Source: Kocuria flava
GTDB lineage: Bacteria; Actinomycetota; Actinomycetes; Actinomycetales; Micrococcaceae
Assembly (NCBI RefSeq): GCF_001482365.1
Contig: NZ_CP013254.1
Location: 1,488,001-1,552,000 of the forward strand
Direction: 5' to 3'
Length of the DNA stretch: 64,000 nt
A program made the position numbers and the translations under genes. The notes under the pieces were generated by a model that was not told the DNA's origin, did no database searches, and saw only the letters and a program-made list of their open reading frames with translations. Shown one piece after another: positions 16,456-23,943 of the stretch (positions are counted from its first letter, which is position 1; each line of letters opens with the position of its first letter).

Positions 16456-16478
16456 ACGCCGGAGCTGGTACGTACTAG
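16436..16478. promoter_or_regulatory. Two operators with core TAGTACGTACTA
   Basis: A perfect 26-bp palindrome at 16436-16461 with core CTAGTACGTACTAG, and a second copy CTGGTACGTACTAG at 16465-16478 with one base changed. Their centres are 23 bp apart, about two helical turns, so repressor dimers could bind the same face. They precede the operon that ends in lacI no. 3, the probable binder. Confidence 0.7.
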
Positions 16479-16542
16479 CGTGGCTCGTGCTCCACCGCAC
16501 GAGCCGTTCCGGCCGTGCGGCCCTCCCCGGGAAGAGGTCCCC

Positions 16543-17595
16543 GTGCCCCAGCACCGCGAGCTCACCGTCGGCCTGATCGGCGCCGGGCGCATCGGCTCGA
16601 ACCACGCCGAGCTGCTCGCCCGCGCCGTCCCCGAGACCCTGCTCGCCGTGGTCGCCGACCCCGTGGAGGGTGCCGCCGCCCGGCTCGCCACGGCACTGGG
16701 GGTCGAGCGGGCCGCCACCGACCTCGGCGGCGTCCTCGCGGACCCGGCCCTGGACGCCGTGGTGATCACCGCCCCGGCCCGCTTCCACGCCGGGCTCGTC
16801 GAGCAGGCCGCGGCCGCCGGCAAGGCGGTCTTCTGCGAGAAGCCCGCCGGGATGGACCTCGAGGAGATCGAGCGCGTGGCCCGCGCCGTCGAGGAGCACG
16901 GCACGGTCTTCCGCGTCGGCTTCAACCGCCGCTTCGCCGACGGCTTCCCGCAGGCCCGTCGCGCCGTCGACGAGGGCCGGCTCGGGATCCCGCAGCTGCT
17001 GCGCTCCACGACCCGCGACCCCGGTCTGGCCGACCCGGCCGCGGTGGCGCCGTGGACGATCTTCCGCGAGACCCTCATCCACGACTTCGACGCCCTGAAC
17101 TTCCTGAACCCGGGCGCCCGTGCGGTGGAGGTCCACGCGGTCGCCGACGCGCTCGTGGCCCCCGAGCACAAGGACGCCGGCCTGCTCGACACCGCCGTGG
17201 TGACCGTGCGCTACGACAACGGCGCGATCGCCACCGCCGAGGCCAGCTTCTCCGCCGCCTACGGCTACGACACCCGCGCCGAGGTCTTCGGCTCCGGCGG
17301 GATGGCCACCGTGGGCGAGCTCGCCGCCTCGAGCCTGCGCCTCTACGGACCGGAGGGGCTCAGCGCCGACACGCTCCGGTGCGACACCCAGTCGATGGGC
17401 CGGGCCTACGCCGCCGAGCTGCGCTCGTTCGCGCTCGCGGCCCTCGGCCGCCCCGCCGGGACGGGGCCCGAGGACCCCGCGGAGGCCCCGGGGGTGGACG
17501 CCGCCCGCGAGGCGCTGCGGATCGCCCTGGCCTGCATCGAGTCCTGCCGCACCGGCGCCCCCGTGCGCCTGCCGGCCTCGGGGGCCGGCCGGTGA
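16543..17595 (+). CDS. Gfo/Idh/MocA dehydrogenase (fourth paralogue)
   Basis: A 350-residue dehydrogenase. Rossmann motif GAGRIGSNHAELL near residue 11, EKP at 99-101 (K100). The catalytic His is H180 in ETLIHDFD, but the usual aspartate four residues before it is a glutamate (E176), unlike the two paralogues at 4638 and 15391. The GTG at 16543 has GAAGAGG upstream; an earlier in-frame GTG at 16480 is too close to the operators. Its stop overlaps the next start as GTGA. First gene of an operon with a hydroxypyruvate-isomerase-like enzyme and its own LacI. Confidence 0.83.
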   Translation: MPQHRELTVGLIGAGRIGSNHAELLARAVPETLLAVVADPVEGAAARLATALGVERAATDLGGVLADPALDAVVITAPARFHAGLVEQAAAAGKAVFCEKPAGMDLEEIERVARAVEEHGTVFRVGFNRRFADGFPQARRAVDEGRLGIPQLLRSTTRDPGLADPAAVAPWTIFRETLIHDFDALNFLNPGARAVEVHAVADALVAPEHKDAGLLDTAVVTVRYDNGAIATAEASFSAAYGYDTRAEVFGSGGMATVGELAASSLRLYGPEGLSADTLRCDTQSMGRAYAAELRSFALAALGRPAGTGPEDPAEAPGVDAAREALRIALACIESCRTGAPVRLPASGAGR

Positions 17596-18404
17596 GCCCG
17601 TTCGTGCTCGCCGCCAGCGCGGAGATGCTCTTCACGGACCTGCCGCTGACCGAGCGGGTCCGCCGCCTCGACGCGGCGGGCCTCGAGGTCGAGATCTGGG
17701 ACTGGACCACCAAGGACCTCCCGGCGCTGGCGGCCACCGGCGCCCGCTTCGGCTCGATGACCGGCTACGTCCGCGGCGGCCTCGTGGACCCCGGCGCCGC
17801 CGACGAGCTGCTGCGCACGGCCGAGCGGTCCCTGGCCGCCGCCGAGGTGCTCGGCTGCCCGCGGCTCAACGTCCACGGCACGGGCCTCGACGCCCGCGGG
17901 CTGCCGGTGGTCCCGCACGAGGTCGTGACCGCCGCCGACCTGCTCGCCGCCGCCCGCACGCTCGAGCGCCTCGCCGCCCTCGGGGAGCGGCACGGGCGGG
18001 TCTTCACCCTCGAGAACCTCAACCGGGCCGTGGACCACCCCGGCGTCCCGTTCGCCCGCGCCGAGGAGACCCTCGCCCTCGTGGCCGCCGTGGACAGCCC
18101 CCACCTGCGCCTGAACCTGGACCTCTACCACGCCCAGATCGGGGAGGGGAACCTCGTGGAGCTGTGCCTGGCGGCCCTGCCCCACGTGGGGGAGATCCAG
18201 GTCGCCGACGTCCCGGGACGCTGCGAGCCCGGCACGGGCGAGATCCACTACCCGCGCGTCGCGGCCGCGCTCGCCGGGGCCGGGTACTCCGGCGTCGTCG
18301 CCCTCGAGGGCTGGGCCGCGGGGGACCCGGCGACCGCGCTCGAGCGCTTCCGGGAGGCCTTCACCCCGGCGGTCCCGGTCGGCGCCCCGGGCGCCGCGCC
18401 GTGA
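17592..18404 (+). CDS. Hydroxypyruvate isomerase-like TIM-barrel enzyme
   Basis: A 270-residue xylose-isomerase-like protein resembling the Hyi/OtnI group. Metal-ligand segments are FTLENLNR (Glu), RLNLDLYHAQIGEGNL (Asp/His, very like the Hyi pattern) and GVVALEGW (Glu). The GEIHYPRVAAALAGAGYSG segment is also typical. The GTG overlaps the dehydrogenase stop (GTGA) and its own stop overlaps the lacI GTG, so the three genes are tightly coupled. The real substrate is probably the keto product of the dehydrogenase rather than hydroxypyruvate itself. Confidence 0.75.
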   Translation: MSPFVLAASAEMLFTDLPLTERVRRLDAAGLEVEIWDWTTKDLPALAATGARFGSMTGYVRGGLVDPGAADELLRTAERSLAAAEVLGCPRLNVHGTGLDARGLPVVPHEVVTAADLLAAARTLERLAALGERHGRVFTLENLNRAVDHPGVPFARAEETLALVAAVDSPHLRLNLDLYHAQIGEGNLVELCLAALPHVGEIQVADVPGRCEPGTGEIHYPRVAAALAGAGYSGVVALEGWAAGDPATALERFREAFTPAVPVGAPGAAP

Positions 18405-19453
18405 GCCCGTCGCCGCGGGACCCGGCCCGGGCCACCAGCCGCCGGGTGACCATGCGGGACGTCGCCCACGCGGCGGGGGTCTCCCAGGCCCTGGTCTCCA
18501 TCGTGTTCCGGGGCGCGCCCGGCGCCGGTGAGCAGACCCGGGAGCACGTGCTGAAGGTCGCCGCCGAGCTCGGCTACCGCCGGGACGAGCGGGCCCGGCT
18601 GCTGCGCCAGGGCGCCTCCCGGCTGCTGGGCGTGGCCTTCGAGGCCGGCCAGCCCTTCCACGGTGAGCTGGTGGACGGCCTGCACGTCGCGGCCCGGGCC
18701 CTGGGGCGCGACGTCGTGCTCGCGGCCGTGACCGCCCACCGGGACGAGGCGGACGCGGTGGAGGGGCTGCTGCGCGACCGCTGTGAGGCTCTCGTCCTGC
18801 TCGGCGGGGCGCTGCCCGAGCAGCGGCTGGAGCACATCGCCCAGGAGCTGCCCGTGGTCTCGGTGACCCGGCGCCTGGAGTCCCCGGCGGTGGCCAGCGT
18901 GGCCACCGACGACCACCGGGGCGCGGTGCTCGCGGTGGAGCACCTCGCCGGGCTCGGCCACCGGCGGATCGCCTATCTCGAGGCGGGCCGCGCCGCCGGC
19001 GGCGACCGGCGCCGGGCCGGCTGGGCGGAGGCGGTCGCGGCCGCGGGACTCGGCGCGGAGGCCATCGTGGAGCCGGCCGATGCCTCGGAAGCGGGCGGCG
19101 CCGCGGCCCTGGACCGCCTGCTCGCCCGGGACCCCGCCCCCACCGCCGTCGTGGCCTTCAACGACCGCTGCGCCGCGGGGGTCGTGGGACAGGCCCTGGC
19201 GACCGGGCTCGCCGTGCCGCGGGACCTGTCGGTGGTGGGCTTCGACGACTCCGCGCAGGCGCGCCTGCCCTACCTCGACCTCACGACCCTCGCCCAGGAC
19301 CCGGCCCTGCTGGCCCGCACGGCCGTGGAGCTGGCCGTCGCCCCCCGGGACGCGGCGCCGGCCGCTCACGTGGAGCTGGGCACCCGGCTCGTGGTGCGCG
19401 ACAGCACGGGCCCGCCCCGGACCCGGGACCCCGACCGTCCCGACGCGCGCTGA
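18401..19453 (+). CDS. LacI-family transcriptional regulator no. 3
   Basis: A 350-residue LacI/GalR-type regulator. The helix-turn-helix starts TMRDVAHAAGVSQALVS (about residues 17-33), and the effector domain has VASVATDDHRGAVLAVEHL and VAFNDRCAAGVVGQAL. The hinge (YRRDERARLLRQGA) lacks the small-residue hinge helix seen in the other two, so its DNA contacts may differ. The GTG overlaps the upstream stop as GTGA. It sits at the end of the operon it probably controls through the TAGTACGTACTA pair at 16436-16478. Confidence 0.88.
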   Translation: MSPSPRDPARATSRRVTMRDVAHAAGVSQALVSIVFRGAPGAGEQTREHVLKVAAELGYRRDERARLLRQGASRLLGVAFEAGQPFHGELVDGLHVAARALGRDVVLAAVTAHRDEADAVEGLLRDRCEALVLLGGALPEQRLEHIAQELPVVSVTRRLESPAVASVATDDHRGAVLAVEHLAGLGHRRIAYLEAGRAAGGDRRRAGWAEAVAAAGLGAEAIVEPADASEAGGAAALDRLLARDPAPTAVVAFNDRCAAGVVGQALATGLAVPRDLSVVGFDDSAQARLPYLDLTTLAQDPALLARTAVELAVAPRDAAPAAHVELGTRLVVRDSTGPPRTRDPDRPDAR

Positions 19454-19481
19454 GCCCACCCCGCCCGGCGGGACGGGCTCA
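19451..19481. terminator. Bidirectional terminator made from both stop codons
   Basis: Inverted repeat of TGAGCCC and GGGCTCA with an inner CCCGCC/GGCGGG stem. The lacI TGA and the purU stop (TCA on the + strand) form the outermost bases of the stem. Confidence 0.6.
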
Positions 19482-20351
19482 GACCAGGACGATCGTGCGG
19501 TTGCCGGAGAGCACCACGCGGCCCTCGGCGTGCCACTTCACGGCGCTGGAGAGCGCCTGCATCTCGGCGTCGCGGCCCACGGCCACGAGGTCCTCCGGGG
19601 TGTGGGCGTGGTCGACCGGGATCACGCGCTGGGCGATGATCGGGCCCTCGTCGAGGTCGGCGGTGACGTAGTGGGCCGTGGCCCCGACCATCTTCACCCC
19701 CCGGGCGTAGGCCTGGTGGTAGGGCCGGGCGCCCTTGAAGCTGGGCAGGAACGAGTGGTGGATGTTGATGCACCGGCCGGAGAGCTCGCGGGTGAGCTCG
19801 TCCGAGAGGATCTGCATGTACCGGGCCAGCACCACGAGCTCGGCGTCGTAGCGGTCGACGAGCTCGAGCAGCCGCGCCTCGGCCGCCGGCTTGGTCGCGG
19901 CCGTCACGGGCACGTGGTGGAAGGGCACCTCGTGCCACTCGACGAGGGACCGGTGGTCCAGGTGGTTGGAGACCACCGCGACGATCTCGATCGGCAGCTC
20001 GCCGATGCGGGTGCGGTGCAGCAGGTCGGTGAGGCAGTGGGAGAAGCGGGAGACCATGATCAGCACCCGGGTGCGCCGCTGGACCGGCTCGAGCCGGAAG
20101 CGCATCCCGTGCCGCTCGGCGACCGGGGCGAAGCCCGCGGTGAGGGAGGCGGTGTCGGCGGTGCCCGCCTCGCTGACGGTGTGGCAGCGGATGAAGAACT
20201 CGTCCGTGAACCGGTCGGAGAAGTGCTTGACGTCGAAGATGTCGCAGCCCTGCTGGGTCAGGTTCGTCGTGATCGCGCTGACCAGACCGTGGGCCTCGGG
20301 GCAGTGGACGGTCAGGACGTGCTCGACGGTCCCTGGGTCGTTCTCGGGCAT
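19479..20351 (-). CDS. purU: Formyltetrahydrofolate deformylase
   Basis: A 290-residue enzyme that hydrolyses 10-formyl-THF to THF and formate, balancing the one-carbon pool. An N-terminal ACT domain (HVLTVHCPEAHGLVSAITT, about 11-80) is followed by a formyltransferase-fold catalytic domain with LARYMQILS, the NIHHSFLPSFKGA active-site strand, and the YVTADLDEGPIIAQ loop that supplies the catalytic aspartate. The ATG has GAGGAG upstream and a likely -10 about 75 bp away. Length is normal for PurU. Confidence 0.95.
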   Translation of the reverse strand: MPENDPGTVEHVLTVHCPEAHGLVSAITTNLTQQGCDIFDVKHFSDRFTDEFFIRCHTVSEAGTADTASLTAGFAPVAERHGMRFRLEPVQRRTRVLIMVSRFSHCLTDLLHRTRIGELPIEIVAVVSNHLDHRSLVEWHEVPFHHVPVTAATKPAAEARLLELVDRYDAELVVLARYMQILSDELTRELSGRCINIHHSFLPSFKGARPYHQAYARGVKMVGATAHYVTADLDEGPIIAQRVIPVDHAHTPEDLVAVGRDAEMQALSSAVKWHAEGRVVLSGNRTIVLV

Positions 20352-20423
20352 GGGCGGGCTCCTCGGCGGTGGGCTGCGGGCGGGTCCGCGCGGGGGCCGG
20401 TCGGCGGCCCGTGCGGCCCTCCG

Positions 20424-20429
20424 ATCCTA
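20424..20429 (-). promoter_or_regulatory. purU -10 box TAGGAT
   Basis: A reverse-strand TAGGAT about 73 bp before the purU ATG. No convincing -35. Confidence 0.35.
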
Positions 20430-20948
20430 GCGGCTGCCGCGGAGGGCCGTGCCGGGGCGGGAGCCGTGCGGGGCGGTGCGCCTGCGGGGACGCCGGGGAG
20501 CGCGGCAGGGGCGGCGGGCCCGGGAGCGGGGGTGGTGAAGACCGATGGCCGCGGGAACGGGCGGCGGAATCGCGCCCGGCGCGGGGAGAGGTGCGCCTCC
20601 GGTGGAGGACCCGCGGCCATCGGCAGGCGTTGCACGCCTCAACGAAGGAGAGCCGTGGGCTGAGCGGCTTTCAGAGCGCGGGCGCCGCAGACGGTGCACC
20701 CCCCAGTGCCTCCGAATCGGTCCTGCCCGCGCAATTTCCCCCGTTGCTGTGGTTTCCACCACGAGGCCGAGTTTATCCGACGCCCCGGTGCATTCGCACC
20801 CGCGGGCGGGCAGAAGATCGGGGCACCCGTCCCGGTCGGGCTGCGATGCCCCCCGTTCGGGGGTGCTGCGGAGGCGGCCCCGCCGCCTGGGGCGCCGTTT
20901 TCCGGGGCTGCGAACCGGTGACGGCCACCCGCGCCGGCCCGGAGGGAA
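20430..20948. other. Intergenic region with no gene I can support
   Basis: About 520 bp between purU and the VIT1-like gene. Frames are open on both strands but give only Arg/Pro/Gly-rich translations and lack good ribosome sites. A less GC-rich patch (about 20730-20800) holds a small GTGGT-TTCC-ACCAC hairpin (20749-20762) and a reverse-strand TAAACT-like -10. It may be a promoter or small RNA, but nothing is proven. Confidence 0.4.
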
Positions 20949-20980
20949 CGGCCCCGTCCCCACAAGTGGGGACGGGGCCG
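20949..20980 (-). terminator. Terminator of the VIT1-like gene
   Basis: A perfect 15-bp stem (arm CGGCCCCGTCCCCAC) with an AA centre, about 22 bp beyond the stop of the reverse-strand transporter gene. Confidence 0.7.
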
Positions 20981-21002
20981 GTGCGGTGTCCGCCCGGCGT
21001 TC

Positions 21003-22124
21003 TCAGGCGACGCCCGTGTTGAACAGCAGCCCCAGGGCGTAGGTCGCCAGGGCGGCGCCGAAGCCGATGCCGAGCTGGCGCAGACCCCGCTTCCACGGGG
21101 AGGCGCCGGAGAGCAGGCCCACCAGGCCGCCGGTCACGAGCAGCGCCACGCCCACGAGGACGAGGGAGACGACCACGGCCGCCGCCCCGCTCAGTCCGAC
21201 GAGGTAGGGCAGGATCGGCACGAGGGCGCCCGAGGCGAAGAATGCGAAGCTCGAGGCCGCCGCGCCCAGGTCGGTGCCCAGGGCCACGTGCTCCGGGCCG
21301 GGCTCCTGCTCGGCAGCGGGGTCGCGGAAGGACAGCGAGGGGTCGCAGTCGCAGTCGTGGAAGCCCAGCCGCTCGGCGGCGCGGTGCTCGGCGGCCTCCT
21401 CGCTCATCCCGCGGGCCCGGTAGATCTGCACGAGCTCGTTGGCGTCCAGGTCGAGGTTCGGGGCGGCGTGCAGGGTGACCTGGGTCGGCTGGGAGGCGTC
21501 GAGCAGCTCGCGCTGCGAGCGCACCGAGACGAACTCGCCGGCGCCCATCGACAGGGCTCCCGCCAGCAGCCCGGCCAGGCCGGTGAACAGGACCATGGCC
21601 GCCGAGGTGCCGGTCGCGCCCACGCCCATCACGAGGGCCAGGTTGGAGACCAGCCCGTCGTTGGCGCCGAAGACGGCGGCGCGGAAGTTGCCGGAGAGCT
21701 TGTGCCGGCCCTCGGTCGCCAGGGCGCGCACGATCTCCTCGTGGACGGCCTCGTCGGCGGCCATGGCGTCGGAGGCGTCCTCCTCGTCGTGGTACGGGGA
21801 GCGGCCCTCGGCGCGCTGGAGCATGGCCAGCACGAAGACCGTCCCGAGGTGCCCGGCCAGGAGCAGCAGCAGCCGGGAGTACAGGGAGGGCCGGGCGGGC
21901 CGGTCGGCCTGGGGGCCCAGCAGGCGGACCCAGTGCTCGGCGTGGCGCTGCTCGCCCTCGGCGACCTGGCGCAGGATGTCCTGCTCGCGCCCGGAGCTGC
22001 GCTCGGCGAGGCGGCGGTAGATCTCCGCCTCCGTGCGCTCCTCGGCGAGGTAGCGCCGCCAGCGGCGCACCTGGGACGGGTGCGGCTCCGGGCGGGCGGC
22101 GCCGGGGGAGTGGGCGGTGCTCAT
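21003..22124 (-). CDS. Ferritin-like / VIT1-CCC1 family metal transporter
   Basis: A 373-residue fusion. The first 140 residues form a ferritin-like helical domain (YLAEERTEAEIYRRLAE and EGEQRHAEHWVRLL carry E and E-x2-H metal-binding residues). The rest is a VIT1/CCC1 membrane domain with FGANDGLVSNLALVMGVGA and GAGEFVSVRSQREL in the first helices and three C-terminal hydrophobic segments. A Cys-rich DCDCD sits in the linker. Likely exports or sequesters Fe(II)/Mn(II) sensed by the ferritin part. The ATG has GGAAGG upstream, and a -10 TAGACT lies about 110 bp before it. Confidence 0.88.
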   Translation of the reverse strand: MSTAHSPGAARPEPHPSQVRRWRRYLAEERTEAEIYRRLAERSSGREQDILRQVAEGEQRHAEHWVRLLGPQADRPARPSLYSRLLLLLAGHLGTVFVLAMLQRAEGRSPYHDEEDASDAMAADEAVHEEIVRALATEGRHKLSGNFRAAVFGANDGLVSNLALVMGVGATGTSAAMVLFTGLAGLLAGALSMGAGEFVSVRSQRELLDASQPTQVTLHAAPNLDLDANELVQIYRARGMSEEAAEHRAAERLGFHDCDCDPSLSFRDPAAEQEPGPEHVALGTDLGAAASSFAFFASGALVPILPYLVGLSGAAAVVVSLVLVGVALLVTGGLVGLLSGASPWKRGLRQLGIGFGAALATYALGLLFNTGVA

Positions 22125-22146
22125 GGGGCCTTCCTCGCTCCCGGCG
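22117..22146. repeat. Direct repeat copy 1 (VIT1-like gene start)
   Basis: This 30-bp segment contains the ribosome site and first codons of the transporter gene. It recurs identically at 22307-22336, 190 bp away. Confidence 0.9.
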
Positions 22147-22232
22147 GGCGGGCGTGCGGGGCCTGCCGCCGAGGCGTGCGGTGGGTGCGGGTGCGGGACG
22201 GCGGGTGCGCGGAGCCGCCGCCGTCCCGGGGC

Positions 22233-22238
22233 AGTCTA
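22233..22238 (-). promoter_or_regulatory. -10 box TAGACT of the VIT1-like gene
   Basis: A reverse-strand TAGACT giving a leader of about 105 nt. It lies between the two copies of the 30-bp repeat. No clear -35. Confidence 0.35.
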
Positions 22239-22306
22239 GTGCCCGCGGCGCCCGACCGGACCCGGCCGTGGCGCAGGCCTCACCGGCCGGTGCGCGGCGG
22301 GGCCCC

Positions 22307-22336
22307 GTGCTCATGGGGCCTTCCTCGCTCCCGGCG
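22307..22336. repeat. Direct repeat copy 2 (orphan gene-start copy)
   Basis: Identical to 22117-22146, including the ribosome site and ATG on the reverse strand, but the frame it opens is low-complexity and looks non-coding. It is probably a relic of a short duplication or template slip. Confidence 0.85.
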
Positions 22337-22368
22337 TGCGGGCGGGCGCGCGGGCGGGCGCGCGGGCC

Positions 22369-23766
22369 TCAGGCCTCGGGGGTCGAGGGCACCCGCGTGC
22401 GGGCGGCCACGACGTCGGCGAGGCCCTCGCCGGCGGGCTCGGCGGGGAAGGACCCCACGCCCCAGTGGAAGCGGTAGGGATCGGCGCAGCCCCAGCCGAA
22501 GCGCAGGCCGTCGACGAGCTTCTGGGCCGCCTCCCGGAACCCCGTGGGACCGGTGGTCCACGGCTGGTCCCACCCGGCGGGCTCCTCCCACTCGTCCTCG
22601 TGGAAGAAGGTGGCGTCCACCGGCCACTCGGCGTGGACGAACTGCCCGCCCGAGAGCACCGCGCACCGCACGCCCTGCGGCCCGGACTCGGCCCAGGCGG
22701 CCGGGGACTCGGCCCCCGGATGCACGGGCTCGTACTCGACGACGAGGAAGTCGTTCCAGGGCAGGCGGGCCAGGACCGTGGTGATCAGCCGCTGCAGGTC
22801 CTCCCACACCTCCTCACCGGCCGGCTGCGGGTCCGCCCCGTGGGTGACCACGCCGATGCCGGCCCGGCCCAGCATCTCCTGGGCCTCCGGGGTGGCCAGG
22901 TCCGACCAGGTGCGGGTGTCCGCGTAGCCCTCGGCCCCGTCCGGGCCCGCGGGCTGGTGGCCGGCGGCGAAGCGCATGGCCTCCTCCCAGGAGCCGAAGA
23001 ACCGCCGGACCCCGTCGAAGTACGGCCGCGGCATGCGGGCCCCGGCCTGCTCCACGGCCCAGCGGCCGTAGAGCGTCGTGGTGGGGCGCCGGCCCCGGCG
23101 GCGGCAGTCGGCGAGGAAGGCGGTGACGGCGGCGGCGTACTCCTCCTCCGTGAAGATCCGCTCCTGCTCGGCGTCGGGGCCCGTGGCGAAGCCCATGGCC
23201 TGCAGGGCGGCGCTCCAGCTGCCCCCGCCCAGGCGCTGGGCGACCGCGCGCTCGGGCGCCGGCCAGTAGTGGGCCAGGCTGCACAGGAACTGGGCGTCGG
23301 TGCACAGCCCCAGCCGGGCGTGCTCGTACTCCCGGGCCGAGAGGGCCGGGGGTGCCTGCTCGGCCGCGTGCCGCTGGGCGGCGCCGATGAGCCCGAGGGC
23401 CCGGCGGGTCACGTCGCCGTCCGGGTCGCTCTCCGAGAGCAGGGAGGTGACGTCGCGGACCGTGTCGTGGGGCAGGTGCACGGCCGCGTGCTGGGGGTCG
23501 GGGGCCAGGCCCAGGTGCTGGGCCAGGGCCAGCCAGATCCCGGCGCGCACGGCCTCGTCGCCCACCTCGGGGGCGGCGGCCCCGGGGCGGAAGCGCTCGC
23601 CCAGCTGGGCCAGCGCGGCGTCGAACAGGGCCGGGGACTCCTCCGGGAACAGCAGGAGGAAGCGCAGCCGCGCCTGGCCGCGGGTCAGTCCGCGCCGGGC
23701 CATGGCCCGCAGGAGCGGGCCGTGGCGCTGCACGAAGGCGGCGACACCGTCCACGGCGTACGGCAT
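22369..23766 (-). CDS. Protein with homing-endonuclease-type helical repeats, function unknown
   Basis: A 465-residue soluble protein. The middle (about 165-265) holds two repeats ending GSWSAALQAMGF and FFGSWEEAMRFAAG, the second preceded by RPTTTLYGRWAVEQA and MPRPYFDGV. This is the pattern of the homing-endonuclease-associated repeat, a helix-turn-helix-like unit. No nuclease motif is visible. The C-terminal third (VEYEPVHPG, FFHEDEWEEPAGWDQPW, FGWGCADPYRFHW) is acidic and tryptophan-rich and unrecognised. The ATG has GGAGGAG upstream. It is codirectional with, and downstream of, the SNF2 helicase gene. Confidence 0.75.
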   Translation of the reverse strand: MPYAVDGVAAFVQRHGPLLRAMARRGLTRGQARLRFLLLFPEESPALFDAALAQLGERFRPGAAAPEVGDEAVRAGIWLALAQHLGLAPDPQHAAVHLPHDTVRDVTSLLSESDPDGDVTRRALGLIGAAQRHAAEQAPPALSAREYEHARLGLCTDAQFLCSLAHYWPAPERAVAQRLGGGSWSAALQAMGFATGPDAEQERIFTEEEYAAAVTAFLADCRRRGRRPTTTLYGRWAVEQAGARMPRPYFDGVRRFFGSWEEAMRFAAGHQPAGPDGAEGYADTRTWSDLATPEAQEMLGRAGIGVVTHGADPQPAGEEVWEDLQRLITTVLARLPWNDFLVVEYEPVHPGAESPAAWAESGPQGVRCAVLSGGQFVHAEWPVDATFFHEDEWEEPAGWDQPWTTGPTGFREAAQKLVDGLRFGWGCADPYRFHWGVGSFPAEPAGEGLADVVAARTRVPSTPEA

Positions 23767-23872
23767 GGGTGGACTCCTCCGGTCAGGGGGTCGGGCGGGA
23801 CCGCTCGGGCGCGGGGCGTGCCGCGTCCGAGCCCCGGCACGGTCGCGGCGGTCGTCCGGTGCGGTGCTGTCG

Positions 23873-23878
23873 ATGCTA
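23873..23878 (-). promoter_or_regulatory. -10 box TAGCAT before the 22369-23766 gene
   Basis: A reverse-strand TAGCAT about 107 bp before the ATG, suggesting the gene is transcribed separately from the helicase. No good -35. Confidence 0.3.
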
Positions 23879-23943
23879 GCGGCTGGGCTCCGCCGCCCGC
23901 GTCCCGGGGACGATTGTGACCACCGGATGACGGGTCGGCGGGC

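Noticed and set aside
14227..17169. 980-residue reverse open frame
   Set aside because: Only the first 340 codons upstream of its stop (14227-15249) encode a protein, lacI no. 2; the rest is antisense to two dehydrogenases.
20545..21042. 165-residue forward frame in the purU-VIT1 gap
   Set aside because: No ribosome site, low complexity, and runs into the VIT1-like terminator and gene end.
20773..22314. 513-residue reverse frame starting in the second copy of the 30-bp repeat
   Set aside because: Out of frame with the VIT1-like gene and extremely Arg/Pro/Gly-rich, so not a gene.
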